Assembly (NCBI GenBank): GCA_017643495.1
Contig: JAEPNK010000001.1
Coordinates: forward strand, 725,623-789,622
Source: Rhizobiaceae bacterium
Lineage (GTDB): Bacteria > Pseudomonadota > Alphaproteobacteria > Rhizobiales > Rhizobiaceae
Direction: 5' to 3'
DNA: 64,000 nucleotides
How positions within the stretch are numbered: the first letter of the stretch is position 1; every line of letters starts with the position of its first letter. Below the pieces are notes generated by a model. It had not been told where the DNA came from. It saw nothing but the letters and a program-made list of their open reading frames with translations, and did no database searches. Both the position numbers and the translations under genes were made by a program. Shown in pieces: positions 37,448 to 46,990 of this stretch.

Positions 37448-38265
37448 ATGTTCATGACACGGTTCTCAGCGCCGCAATGGATGACGGCATCGCTCCTGGT
37501 GAGGAATTGCTTCATGTTGACAATATCTCCCTCTCCTTCGGCGGTGTTAAGGCAATAACGGATGTTTCATTCGATATTTTGAAAGGCGAGATCAGGGCGA
37601 TTATCGGCCCCAATGGCGCCGGCAAGACATCAATGCTGAATGTCATCAACGGTTTCTATCATCCCCAGGAAGGTACAATTACCTATCGTGGAGAAGAGCG
37701 GCGCAGAATGCGGCCGTATCAGGCGGCTTCCTCGGGAATCTCGAGGACATTCCAGAATGTGGCGCTCTTCAAGGGCATGAGCACGCTCGATAATATCATG
37801 GCTGGACGCACCCTGAAAATGCACAAGAACTTCTTCTGGCAGATGTGGCGGCACGGCCCTGCACTTGCCGAGGAAATCGAGCATCGAAAAGTCGTTGAAG
37901 AGATTATCGATTTTCTCGAAATCGAGGCAATCAGGAAAGCCCCTGTCGGCACCCTGCCATATGGTTTGCAAAAACGTGTTGAGTTGGGACGCGCACTGGC
38001 AGCAGAACCTTCACTGTTGCTGCTTGATGAGCCGATGGCCGGCATGAACCTTGAAGAGAAAGAAGACATGAGCCGGTTCATCATAGATGTGAACCAGCAA
38101 TACGGCACGACAATCGCACTCATCGAACATGACATGGGAGTTGTCATGGACCTGGCTGACCGGGTGATGGTGCTCGACTATGGCAAGAAGATTGGCGACG
38201 GTCTTCCGGAGGAAGTCCAGAAAAACCAGGATGTGATCGACGCGTATTTGGGGGTATCGCACTAA
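37444..38265 (+). CDS. Branched-chain amino acid-type ABC transporter ATP-binding protein (LivG-like)
   Basis: The 273-residue ATPase has Walker A IGPNGAGKTS (about 59), a LivG-type signature region LPYGLQKRVELGRAL, Walker B LLLLDEPMAGMN and the switch His in IALIEHDM. LivG-like ATPases power uptake through LivH/LivM-type permeases. It overlaps the ligase gene by 4 bp and the permease gene by 1 bp, which indicates translational coupling. Confidence 0.95.
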   Translation: MNVHDTVLSAAMDDGIAPGEELLHVDNISLSFGGVKAITDVSFDILKGEIRAIIGPNGAGKTSMLNVINGFYHPQEGTITYRGEERRRMRPYQAASSGISRTFQNVALFKGMSTLDNIMAGRTLKMHKNFFWQMWRHGPALAEEIEHRKVVEEIIDFLEIEAIRKAPVGTLPYGLQKRVELGRALAAEPSLLLLDEPMAGMNLEEKEDMSRFIIDVNQQYGTTIALIEHDMGVVMDLADRVMVLDYGKKIGDGLPEEVQKNQDVIDAYLGVSH

Positions 38266-39224
38266 TGGAATTGTTTAACCAGATTTTTGTCGATCCGTTT
38301 GTGACGATGTATGAGTTGCCCGACCTGTTGTTGCAAACCCTCTGGGAAGGGTTTGTTTCGGGAACGCTCTATTCACTGATTGCACTCGGTTTTGTCCTGA
38401 TTTTCAAGGCATCTTCGGTTTTCAACTTTGCGCAAGGCATCATGGTGGTCTTTGCCGCGTTGACGCTGGTCGGGTTGCACGAGCTTGGCGTTCCTGCCTA
38501 TCTCGCCTTGCTGCTTACCCTGGGTGTCATGTACCTGCTGGCTTTCTCAGTGGAACGGCTCGTTCTGCGGCATATGGTCAATCAGCCTGACATTATTCTT
38601 TTCATGACCACCATTGGGCTGACTTTCATCCTTATTGGTGCTGGCGAGCTAGTCTTTGGCGGAGAGCCAAAGGCAATGATCACGGAGGAATTGGGATTGC
38701 CGACCGGGTCCAGTGATTGGGATGTCTTCGGCGGCATTGTGATTTTCCAGCATATAGACATTGCTGCAGCCGTTATCGCCTTTCTGCTTATTCTCGGTCT
38801 TGCAATTTTCTTCAACAAGACCCGTATCGGCCGGGCTTTGCGCGCCGTGGCAGATGATCACCAGGCAGCACTCTCCGTTGGGATTTCACTCAACCAGATC
38901 TGGGTCATTGTCTGGTTCGCAGCCGGTATCGTTGCACTGGCGACCGGCATCATGTGGGCTGCCAAATCGGATGTTTCCTTCGCACTGCAGGTAGTTGCCC
39001 TGAAAGCGCTGCCCGTACTGGTGCTTGGCGGCTTCACTTCGATACCGGGTGCGATCGTGGGTGGCCTGATTATCGGGTTTTCCGAGAAACTGTTTGATCT
39101 TTACTGGGGGGTCCCGATTCTGGGAGGAGGCACTGAAAGCTGGTTCGCCTTCATCGTGGCTCTCCTCTTTCTCCTCTACAGGCCAGAAGGTCTGTTCGGT
39201 GAAAAGCACATCGAGAGGATTTAA
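38265..39224 (+). CDS. Branched-chain amino acid-type ABC transporter permease (LivH-like)
   Basis: The 319-residue integral membrane protein has about eight hydrophobic segments and the LivH-type motifs YSLIALGFVLIFKAS near residue 38, NFAQGIMV and the ATP-coupling-loop region RIGRALRAVADDHQAA (about 187). LivH is one half of the transmembrane channel. Its start codon overlaps the preceding stop (TAATG). Confidence 0.95.
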   Translation: MELFNQIFVDPFVTMYELPDLLLQTLWEGFVSGTLYSLIALGFVLIFKASSVFNFAQGIMVVFAALTLVGLHELGVPAYLALLLTLGVMYLLAFSVERLVLRHMVNQPDIILFMTTIGLTFILIGAGELVFGGEPKAMITEELGLPTGSSDWDVFGGIVIFQHIDIAAAVIAFLLILGLAIFFNKTRIGRALRAVADDHQAALSVGISLNQIWVIVWFAAGIVALATGIMWAAKSDVSFALQVVALKALPVLVLGGFTSIPGAIVGGLIIGFSEKLFDLYWGVPILGGGTESWFAFIVALLFLLYRPEGLFGEKHIERI

Positions 39225-39227
39225 GAC

Positions 39228-40301
39228 ATGTTCTATCGTGAAGCAGGGCAGTTCAAGACAAGTTACGCTGCCGATTCCGCAAAGTTCCCGATCCGTCAGG
39301 ACCTGGTTGCAATCTGGATCTACCTGGCAATTGGTTTCCTGGTGATCCCGGTTTTTGGCGACAAGTATTTCATCGAAGTCATCATGATCCCGTTCCTTGT
39401 ACTGGCACTGGCCGCAATCGGTCTAAACATTCTGGTTGGCTATACCGGGCAGATATCCCTTGGAACCGGTGGCTTTATGGGAGTGGGGGCCTATTCCTGC
39501 TACAAGATGGCAACCTATTTCCCGGACATGAACATCATAGTGCTCATTTTGCTGTCGGGTTTCTTTGCAGCAATCGTCGGTGTGATTTTTGGTTTGCCGA
39601 GTCTTCGTATCAAGGGGTTCTATCTCGTCGTGACAACCCTTGCGGCCCAGTTCTTCCTTGAATGGGCTTTCATCCGTATCCCCTGGCTCTACAATTACAA
39701 TGATACCGGGGCCATCAACGAGATCACACGTGAATCCTTCGGCTACATTATTACCGGGGCACAATCCGATTACACGGTGAAATATCTGGTGGTCCTGTCG
39801 ATTGTCGTCGGAATGACGTGGATCGCCTCAAATCTGATATCTGGCAGGATCGGGCGTTCCTGGATGATGATCCGGGACATGGATATTGCGGCCGAACTCA
39901 TGGGTGTGAGACCTCTTTATGCCAAACTTTCAGCCTTTGCTGTCTCGTCATTCTATTGTGGTGTTGCCGGGTCGATGATGGTGTTTTTCTGGCAAGGTTC
40001 AGCCGAGGTGGAGATTTTTGATTACAACCGGTCATTCCAGATATTGTTCATGGTGATACTAGGTGGATTGGGCAGCTTGCTGGGAAGTTTCCTTGGTGCC
40101 GCCATCATCTTCATTTTGCCAATCATCATTCGTGCTGCACCGGATTATGGAATTCCGATCCAGGCTGCAACGGCAGACCATATCAGCCTGATCATAATTG
40201 GTGTTTTGATCGTGGTGTTCCTGATACTCGAGCCGCTGGGGCTTGCCCGGTTATGGGGGATCATCAAACAGAAATTGCGTGTGTGGCCTTTCCCGTACTA
40301 G
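39228..40301 (+). CDS. Branched-chain amino acid-type ABC transporter permease (LivM-like)
   Basis: The 357-residue product is the second permease subunit. It has a hydrophilic N-terminus of about 30 residues, then multiple membrane segments. LivM-type motifs are GLNILVGYTGQISLGTGGFMGVGAY (about 65-90, shown only in part in the gene), LPSLRIKGFYLVVTT and GRSWMMIRDMDIAAELMG, the coupling helix. It starts 3 bp after the LivH-like gene and is part of the same operon. Confidence 0.95.
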   Translation: MFYREAGQFKTSYAADSAKFPIRQDLVAIWIYLAIGFLVIPVFGDKYFIEVIMIPFLVLALAAIGLNILVGYTGQISLGTGGFMGVGAYSCYKMATYFPDMNIIVLILLSGFFAAIVGVIFGLPSLRIKGFYLVVTTLAAQFFLEWAFIRIPWLYNYNDTGAINEITRESFGYIITGAQSDYTVKYLVVLSIVVGMTWIASNLISGRIGRSWMMIRDMDIAAELMGVRPLYAKLSAFAVSSFYCGVAGSMMVFFWQGSAEVEIFDYNRSFQILFMVILGGLGSLLGSFLGAAIIFILPIIIRAAPDYGIPIQAATADHISLIIIGVLIVVFLILEPLGLARLWGIIKQKLRVWPFPY

Positions 40302-40442
40302 GGTGGTCGTGGCGTATGCTGGCATTTGCCGGCAGTTGTCCGGGGTGAGCAGAGCCGAAACCATCTGGCCGGACGGAGGAAAGGGTTTCAGAGTCGAAGT
40401 GATCGACAACCAGTCGTTCGCATTGTTTGGGAGGAAACAAAC

Positions 40443-41756
40443 ATGATGAAAAAACTACTGATGGGCGCAGCTGCGCTGGCACTGGCCGGTTCGCTCAACA
40501 CAACGGTAAACATCGCCGGGGCGAGTGCGGAAGATACATTGTATGTTCCTTCACTAAGCTACCGCACGGGACCTTTTGCCGGTAACGGAATTCCGTTTGC
40601 AGACGGGTTTGCCGACTATTTCAACATGCTCAATGAGCGTGATGGAGGAATTGGTGGTGCCCGGATAATCGTTGAAGAATGCGAGACCGGCTACAAGGCC
40701 GACAAGGGTGTCGAGTGTTATGAAGCGACCAAGGGCAAGGGCGCACTTGCCTATAATCCGCTTTCAACCGGCATCACATTGCAGCTTGTTCCAAAGGCGC
40801 CTGTCGACAAGATACCTGTCTTCTCCATGGGCTACGGCCTGTCAGCAGTGGCCATTGGTGAAAAGTTCCCGTACGGCTTTGCCTATCCTGCCAGTTACTG
40901 GAGTCAGATGTCTTCAATCCTGAAATACATCGACTCCAATGGGGGAATCAAAGGCAAGAAGATCGGTTTCATTTATCTCGATGCCGGCTATGGCAAGGAG
41001 CCAATTCCGTTGCTTGAAAAACTGGCACCGGAAATGGGTTTCGAGTGGGTCGGTTTCCCTGTGGGTGTCAAGGAAATGCAGAACCAGTCTGCAACATGGC
41101 TCAATGTCCGCAAGGAACGTCCGGACTGGATGATCATGTGGGGCTGGGGTGCAATGAACCCGACGGCTGTGAAGGAAGCCGCCAAGATCCGCTTCCCGAT
41201 GGACAAGTTCATCGGCAACTGGTGGGCCGGTGCCCATGCTGATCTGGAATCGGTTGGCGAGACCGGCAAGGGCTACCTTGCTGCAAACTTCTCCGGTATC
41301 GGAACTGACTTCCCTGCGTTGCAGGATGTCATCAAGCATGTCGTTGAGCCAGGCAAGAGCCAGGTGGAGAGCGTCGAAAAGGTCGGAAACGTGCTCTACA
41401 ACCGTGGCCTGTTCAATGCTGTGATGATGGCTGAGGCCATTCGTGTTGCCCAGGAACACACCGGCAAGACAGTCATCACCGGTGAAGACATGCGCTGGGG
41501 GCTGGAGAATTTCAAGCTGACGGAAGCGCGTTTGAAAGAGCTCGGTCTGGAAGGCTTTACCTCTCCGGTGATTGCCTCATGCAAGGACCACGAAGGTGGT
41601 GGAGCTGTCTTTATCCAGCAATGGACAGGTAGCGATTGGGAGCGGATTTCCGATCCAATCCCGCCAATGGTTGAGCAGGTCCGTCCATTGCTTGAGGAAG
41701 CGGCGGAAAGCTACACTTCCGAGGCTGCGGACTGGCAGACACAGACCTGCAGTTAA
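40443..41756 (+). CDS. ABC transporter substrate-binding protein (Leu/Ile/Val-binding type)
   Basis: The periplasmic binding protein of the importer. From ATG 40443, after GGGAGGAAACAAAC, it has 437 residues with a signal peptide (two Met, Lys-Lys, then a hydrophobic core and cleavage near GASAED). The mature protein has a type I periplasmic binding fold, with GGIGGARIIVEECETGY near the start. It is longer than classical LivK, as in binding proteins for aromatic or dicarboxylic acids in this family. The ligand is not known. The frame's upstream extension to 40326 is not credible. Confidence 0.93.
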   Translation: MMKKLLMGAAALALAGSLNTTVNIAGASAEDTLYVPSLSYRTGPFAGNGIPFADGFADYFNMLNERDGGIGGARIIVEECETGYKADKGVECYEATKGKGALAYNPLSTGITLQLVPKAPVDKIPVFSMGYGLSAVAIGEKFPYGFAYPASYWSQMSSILKYIDSNGGIKGKKIGFIYLDAGYGKEPIPLLEKLAPEMGFEWVGFPVGVKEMQNQSATWLNVRKERPDWMIMWGWGAMNPTAVKEAAKIRFPMDKFIGNWWAGAHADLESVGETGKGYLAANFSGIGTDFPALQDVIKHVVEPGKSQVESVEKVGNVLYNRGLFNAVMMAEAIRVAQEHTGKTVITGEDMRWGLENFKLTEARLKELGLEGFTSPVIASCKDHEGGGAVFIQQWTGSDWERISDPIPPMVEQVRPLLEEAAESYTSEAADWQTQTCS

Positions 41757-41770
41757 TCCGCTAACAACAA

Positions 41771-41801
41771 AGCATCCTGCCTTCATTCAGGGCGGGGTGC
41801 T
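41771..41801 (+). repeat. Intercistronic hairpin after the binding-protein gene
   Basis: AGCATCCTGCC can pair with GGCGGGGTGCT as an 11-bp stem with two G-U pairs and a 9-base loop, 15 bp after the stop codon. No T tract follows. Such hairpins often stabilise binding-protein mRNA relative to downstream genes. Confidence 0.45.
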
Positions 41802-41867
41802 GCTTCGTGTTTTCAGCGCGACCCTTCCAAAGGACGGGTGCCATGCGCCTTCAATCCGGATACAGCA

Positions 41868-42704
41868 ATGACCCTTGCAGAAAACATCAAGCCCGCAACG
41901 GGTGAAACAATACTCTCAGTGAACAATATCGAGGTGATCTACAATCACGTGATCCTCGTTCTCAAGGGGGTGTCCCTTAACGTGCCTCGCGGCGCAATCG
42001 TTGCCCTTCTTGGCGCCAATGGTGCAGGAAAGACCACAACGCTTCGCGCCGTGTCAAACCTCCTGCGTGGTCAGCGCGGCGAGGTCACCAAAGGCAATAT
42101 CGAATTCAATGGTGAGCAGGTGCAGAGCCTGACACCAAACGAACTGGTGCGGCGAGGTTGCATTCAGGTTATGGAAGGCCGTCATTGTTTTGGTCACCTG
42201 ACAATTGAGGAGAACCTCCTCACAGGCGCCTATACGCGTCAGGATGGTGGCGCAGCCGTCAAGGACCATCTTGATCTGGTCTATCAGTATTTTCCGCGCC
42301 TGAAGGAGCGCAGGAAATCACAGGCAGGCTACACTTCCGGGGGCGAGCAGCAAATGTGTGCGATTGGCCGTGCCCTGATGTCCAAACCGTCGATGATCCT
42401 GCTGGACGAACCGTCAATGGGACTTGCCCCACAACTGGTTGAAGAAATTTTCGATATCGTTCGGGATCTGAACAGCCAAGAAGGTGTTTCTTTCCTGCTT
42501 GCTGAGCAGAACACCAATATTGCACTCAAATATGCCACCTACGGTTATATTCTTGAATCCGGCCGGGTTGTCATGGATGGGGTTGCAAAAGAGCTTCGTG
42601 AAAATGAAGACGTGAAAGAATTTTATCTGGGCGTTGGCGGGGAAGGTCGAAAGTCCTTCCGTGATGTGAAGCATTACCGCCGGAGAAAGCGCTGGCTGGC
42701 CTGA
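41868..42704 (+). CDS. Branched-chain amino acid-type ABC transporter ATP-binding protein (LivF-like)
   Basis: The second ATPase of the importer, 278 residues from ATG 41868. It has Walker A LGANGAGKTTT, the ABC signature TSGGEQQMCAIGRAL, Walker B MILLDEPSMGLAP and switch-region AEQNTNIAL. A basic C-terminal extension of about 20 residues (SFRDVKHYRRRKRW) goes beyond typical LivF. The frame opens at GTG 41838; ATG 41868 (MTLAENIKP) is preferred. Confidence 0.93.
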   Translation: MTLAENIKPATGETILSVNNIEVIYNHVILVLKGVSLNVPRGAIVALLGANGAGKTTTLRAVSNLLRGQRGEVTKGNIEFNGEQVQSLTPNELVRRGCIQVMEGRHCFGHLTIEENLLTGAYTRQDGGAAVKDHLDLVYQYFPRLKERRKSQAGYTSGGEQQMCAIGRALMSKPSMILLDEPSMGLAPQLVEEIFDIVRDLNSQEGVSFLLAEQNTNIALKYATYGYILESGRVVMDGVAKELRENEDVKEFYLGVGGEGRKSFRDVKHYRRRKRWLA

Positions 42705-42845
42705 TAAACGTCCTGTTTTGCGACTGCAGGATTTTGCAGCATTGACACAGGGGCCGGATACGCCTGGATTCTGTTTGCCACAAACAACAGTAATATTCCT
42801 GCCTGCACGGCCCAATTGGATTTCCCACGACGAACGGTATTTTTG

Positions 42846-44081
42846 ATGAACGATTTTTATGATGACCTGGAAACCAAAAACCCGGCTGAACGCGAACATG
42901 AGTTGTTCCAGCGCCTGCCCGTATTTCTTGCAGATATCTCTTCGCGCATAAGCGGTTGGCAAGCGCGTCTTGCCGGGATTGATACAGCTGCTTTGTCAGA
43001 TCGTGCTTCATTTTCACAATTGCCTGTAATGCGCAAGCCTGACCTGATGGCATTGCAGTCGGAAAACCCTCCCTTTGGCAATCTGGCCGATCCGGAATTG
43101 TTGAAAGGAAGCCGTATATTCATGTCCCCCGGACCTGTCTGGGAGCCGCAAGCACCGGGCCCGGACCCCTGGCAATCTGCCCGTGCCCTGTATTCGGCAG
43201 GTGTCCGTGCAGGTGACATGGTTCTTTGCGCAATCGGGTTTTCGATGACTCCTGGCGGTGCAATCCTTGACGAGGGAATTCGTGCGCTGGGCGCCACCTG
43301 CTATCCGTCGGGTGTTGGAAATACAGAAATGCAGGCACGTGCTGTCGAGGCGCTTCGGGCATCGTGTTATGTGGGAACCCCGGATTTTCTTGGTGCAATT
43401 CTCGAGAAGGCAGATGAAATCGGGGCGGATGTATCAAGTCTCGACAAGGCGTTGGTTTCCGGCGGCGCACTTTTCCCGTCGATGCGTGAAGCCTACGAGA
43501 AACGGGGCATACGCGTGACACAGGCTTACGCAACTGCGGATATCGGATCCATTGCCCATGAAACTTATCATGACGGCAAACTCTGTGATGGCATGATCTG
43601 CAATGAAAACCTGATAGTTGAAATTGTTCGGCCCGGAACGGATGTCCCTGTGCCTGTGGGTGAAGTTGGCGAACTTGTCGTGACAACGTTTAACAAGGCT
43701 TATCCGCTTGTCCGCTTCGGGACAGGAGATATGTCTGCAGTCATTGAAGAGCCCTCACCGTGTGGCCGGACCAACATGCGAATTCGGGGCTGGATGGGCC
43801 GTGCTGACCAACGAACCAAGGTCAAGGGCATGTTTGTTGATCCCAAACAAATAGCGGAAATCGTCGCCAGTGTGGATGGTGTTGAAAAAGCCCGTCTTGT
43901 TGTCGACCGGAAGGGGAGCAGTGACCACATGGTTCTGCAGGCACTAGGTGAAGGTATCAGTGAAACCCGCTTACGGGAAGAACTCCACAAGACAACCAAA
44001 CTGAACGGTGATGTCGAGCTGGTTACCACCTTGCCCAATGATGGAATTGTGATTGAGGACAAGCGGGACTATTCCAGCTGA
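42846..44081 (+). CDS. Degenerate PaaK-like AMP-binding protein
   Basis: The 411-residue protein resembles phenylacetate-CoA ligases over most of its length (MRKPDLMALQSENPPFG, LVSGGALFPSMREAYEKRG, AYATADIGSIAHE, NKAYPLVRFGTGDMS, GRADQRTKVKGMFV). The ATP-binding P-loop, normally SSGTTGKPT, reads MSPGPVWEPQA instead, and the usual C-terminal catalytic lysine position appears not to be conserved. It may be a non-catalytic or regulatory homologue, or use a different mechanism. It lies at the end of the importer operon with a true acyl-CoA ligase at the start. The start is ATG 42846; TTG 42816 is less likely. Confidence 0.8.
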   Translation: MNDFYDDLETKNPAEREHELFQRLPVFLADISSRISGWQARLAGIDTAALSDRASFSQLPVMRKPDLMALQSENPPFGNLADPELLKGSRIFMSPGPVWEPQAPGPDPWQSARALYSAGVRAGDMVLCAIGFSMTPGGAILDEGIRALGATCYPSGVGNTEMQARAVEALRASCYVGTPDFLGAILEKADEIGADVSSLDKALVSGGALFPSMREAYEKRGIRVTQAYATADIGSIAHETYHDGKLCDGMICNENLIVEIVRPGTDVPVPVGEVGELVVTTFNKAYPLVRFGTGDMSAVIEEPSPCGRTNMRIRGWMGRADQRTKVKGMFVDPKQIAEIVASVDGVEKARLVVDRKGSSDHMVLQALGEGISETRLREELHKTTKLNGDVELVTTLPNDGIVIEDKRDYSS

Positions 44082-44089
44082 ACGGGCTG

Positions 44090-45871
44090 TCAGAATAACA
44101 CATGGAAGAAGACAAGGACTGCACCGGACAGAATGGCAGCAGCCTTTTGCCATAAGATGCGGTACCCAATCAGGCCATAGGAAATCAGCCCGAGACCAAT
44201 GGCGGTTTGCAGGAAGGCCAGTCCTGCAGCCACGGGGTCACCGGAACTCTCCAGCAGTGCCGGATTGGCAATCATTGCAAGCGGGATAATGTAAAGCCCG
44301 ATACCAAGCCCCATTGCTGTCAGGGCAACCTTGAGCCAGTTTTCACCAATCATGCCCGCCGCGATGAAAACCGCACCGCAAACCGGCGGCGTTATGGTTG
44401 AAAGCAGCGCAAACCAGAATACAAACATGTGTGCCTGAAGCGGTTCCAGACCAAGCTTTACAAGCGCTGGCCCCGCAACCGATACGCAAATTACATAGGC
44501 CGCAGTAGTCGGGACTTCCATGCCAAGCACCAGGCATGCAATGGCAGTCAGCAGGAGCGAAGGCCATAGAAGTCCTCCGGAACCGGACAGGATCAGGGAT
44601 GTCAGCTTGACGCCCAGTCCGGTAACGGAAAGCACCCCGATTATAATGGAGGCACAAATGATGATTGCCGCAATCATTGAAACCTGCCTGGCAGCATTGA
44701 TGAAGGCAGATTCAAGCCGCTGCACGATCAGTTGCAGATCAAAAATCCCGCGGGCATTGAAGAACAGCATCACAAAGCCGGTCAGAATCGCAAGGCTGGC
44801 TGAATATTGTGGCGTGTAGGAAGCAACAAACATCCCCCACATGAGGGCAGTAAACGGTATAAGAAAAAAGGCGGATGTAATGATGACAAGTCTGGAGTTC
44901 GGGCGCTCGGCTTCATCAATTCCGGCAAGATCCTGTTTTCTGGCATGTGCATTGATACCGATCCATACAGCCAGAAAATACAGAATTGCTGGCAGTAACG
45001 CAGCAGCCATGATGCCTGTATATGGCACGCCCGTGAGTTCGACCATGACAAAGGCACCAGCGCCCATCAATGGCGGCATGATCTGTCCGCCAGAAGATGC
45101 CACGGCTTCAACCGCAGCCGCCAGTCGCTTGGGATAGCCAAGGCGGGTCATTGCGGGCAGGGTTATTGCGCCGGTCGAGGCGACATTGGCAGACGCCGAA
45201 CCGGAGATCGATCCGAAAAGCGCCGACGAAATCACGGAAACCTTCGCGGCCCCGCCTTTCAGCTTTCCGGCTGCAGCCGCTGCCACATTCATGAAGCCCT
45301 GTCCGGCTTCACCCGCATTCAGTACGGCGCCAAAGATGACAAAGATTGAAACGACACTTACTGATACACCCGTCAGACTGCCCCAGATGCCGCCTTCAGC
45401 TATTGTCAGCGTGCCAAGAAAACTTGCAACCGGTGTGCCGGAGTGCCCGAATTCACCTGGTATGTGTTGGCCCAGCAAGCCGTATGCTAGTGCAGTGGCG
45501 GCAACCACGGGAAGCGGCCACCCGATGGCGCGCCGCGCAGCTTCAAGAACAGTTATCAGCAGGATGACCGCAATCCCCAGCTGGAAATTGCCTTCAAGAA
45601 ATCCGTATTGGTCTGAAAGCATGTCGTGTGACCATGCAATCCACAGACAGGCCGAAACGCCAAGAAGACAGAGAACCACACCTGATAGGCGATAAAACCC
45701 GCGACCTTCAACAAGCAAAAACAGCCAGGGAAGTGCCAGTGCCAGATGGAGGGGGCGACTGACGAGGTTTGGTACCAGACCAGAGAAAATAAGGCCGAGG
45801 TGAAAGGCAATCAGCACGATTGCCAGCAGCAGCGAGATACCGCGCAAGAACTGGTGTTGTCGGATGATCAT
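44090..45871 (-). CDS. TAXI-type TRAP transporter permease, fused small and large subunits
   Basis: A 593-residue protein with about 15-17 hydrophobic segments. The N-terminal part corresponds to the small TRAP subunit and the rest to the large channel subunit (with SSALFGSISGSASANVASTG and the region GGQIMPPLMGAGAFVM that are typical of fused TAXI permeases). TAXI-TRAP systems move organic acids or amino acids with an ion gradient. The frame extends to a GTG at 45901; ATG 45871 (MIIRQHQFL) is preferred. It follows its binding-protein gene on the same strand. Confidence 0.94.
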   Translation of the reverse strand: MIIRQHQFLRGISLLLAIVLIAFHLGLIFSGLVPNLVSRPLHLALALPWLFLLVEGRGFYRLSGVVLCLLGVSACLWIAWSHDMLSDQYGFLEGNFQLGIAVILLITVLEAARRAIGWPLPVVAATALAYGLLGQHIPGEFGHSGTPVASFLGTLTIAEGGIWGSLTGVSVSVVSIFVIFGAVLNAGEAGQGFMNVAAAAAGKLKGGAAKVSVISSALFGSISGSASANVASTGAITLPAMTRLGYPKRLAAAVEAVASSGGQIMPPLMGAGAFVMVELTGVPYTGIMAAALLPAILYFLAVWIGINAHARKQDLAGIDEAERPNSRLVIITSAFFLIPFTALMWGMFVASYTPQYSASLAILTGFVMLFFNARGIFDLQLIVQRLESAFINAARQVSMIAAIIICASIIIGVLSVTGLGVKLTSLILSGSGGLLWPSLLLTAIACLVLGMEVPTTAAYVICVSVAGPALVKLGLEPLQAHMFVFWFALLSTITPPVCGAVFIAAGMIGENWLKVALTAMGLGIGLYIIPLAMIANPALLESSGDPVAAGLAFLQTAIGLGLISYGLIGYRILWQKAAAILSGAVLVFFHVLF

Positions 45872-45936
45872 GGTCTTCTGGCTTGCAAAAATCCCGGGCA
45901 CCGGAGCACCCGGGTTATCTGGTTGTCAGGCAATCT

Positions 45937-46893
45937 CTATTGCTGGGCGTCGGTGAGCTCGAAACCGGCTTCCTTGTAATAGCGGACTGCGCCGGGATGG
46001 ATTTTCCCTGTAATGTTTGCCATCAGTCCCTTGTCAACACCACCCCACCATGCTGCGCCTTCAGCCATGGTTTGCTTTTCTTCCCAGTAGGTTTTGGTCA
46101 ACGCATAGGCCGTGTCGTCATCCATTGCCGTGGTTGTAAATGCGGCAACAGGAAGAGAAGTGGTAGTGATATCTGCGTCCTGCCCGGAATAGGTTCCGGC
46201 CGGAATAACCAGTTTCGCACGCTTTGTTTGGGCAATCTGGTCATCATCAAGCGACAGTACCCGGACTCCTGTAGAGGCAGCGGCTTCGATCACGTTGGGA
46301 GCAGGCCACGAACCGGCGGTGACAAACCCGTCAATCTGGCCGTTTTTTAGGGCCGGTACTGCATTGGACAGTTCAACATTGGCCAACTCGACCTTGCCTT
46401 CAAGACCAAAAAGTCCGAGATATTTTTCGCCTTCACGGGCACCAAAAGACCCTTTTCCAAGCAGGATGGTCTTGCCTTCCATGTCGGAGAATTTTTCGAT
46501 ACCGCTGTCGCTGGAAACCACGAAATGCATGGTTAGTGACGGTATCGGGAAAAGTGCGCGGATTTCGTCAAATTTCGGGTCACCTTTGCCCTCAAACATG
46601 GCCTTTCCACCCTGGGCAAGCTTTACCAGCACAGGCGGGGTGGTGAATACATAATCGCCACCGCGTGCTTTGGCTTCAAGAACGTTCTGGACAGAACCCT
46701 GGCTTTCCTCGACCGTGACGATGATTTCGCCGTCAGTTCCGGCCTTCATCGCTTCGGCGATCTGGACGCCCATCTGGTAATAGGATGAACTGGTTTTGGC
46801 AGACTTGTATGTGACCCGGGTTTCTGCGTTGGCTGCATTTATGCCCATGCATACTGTCAGACCAAGGCCGATTGCGGTGAGTGTGGATTTCAT
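45937..46893 (-). CDS. TAXI-family TRAP transporter solute-binding protein
   Basis: The 318-residue periplasmic protein has a signal peptide (MKSTLTAIGLG, cleavage near NAANAET) and the TAXI binding-protein pattern: SYYQMGVQIAEAM near the N-terminus, TTPPVLVKLAQGG and VTAGSWPAPNVIEAAA. It delivers the ligand to the fused permease that follows. The ligand is unknown. ATG 46893 follows GGAGGAAACAG; the upstream frame to 46989 is not credible. Confidence 0.94.
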   Translation of the reverse strand: MKSTLTAIGLGLTVCMGINAANAETRVTYKSAKTSSSYYQMGVQIAEAMKAGTDGEIIVTVEESQGSVQNVLEAKARGGDYVFTTPPVLVKLAQGGKAMFEGKGDPKFDEIRALFPIPSLTMHFVVSSDSGIEKFSDMEGKTILLGKGSFGAREGEKYLGLFGLEGKVELANVELSNAVPALKNGQIDGFVTAGSWPAPNVIEAAASTGVRVLSLDDDQIAQTKRAKLVIPAGTYSGQDADITTTSLPVAAFTTTAMDDDTAYALTKTYWEEKQTMAEGAAWWGGVDKGLMANITGKIHPGAVRYYKEAGFELTDAQQ

Positions 46894-46990
46894 CTGTTTC
46901 CTCCAATGCTGTGTTGGCGACAAGCTAAAGAGTCTCTTGGTGCCACGCAACACGTTTGTGTGGGTCGAAGGGTGTGCGGGCATCCCCATG

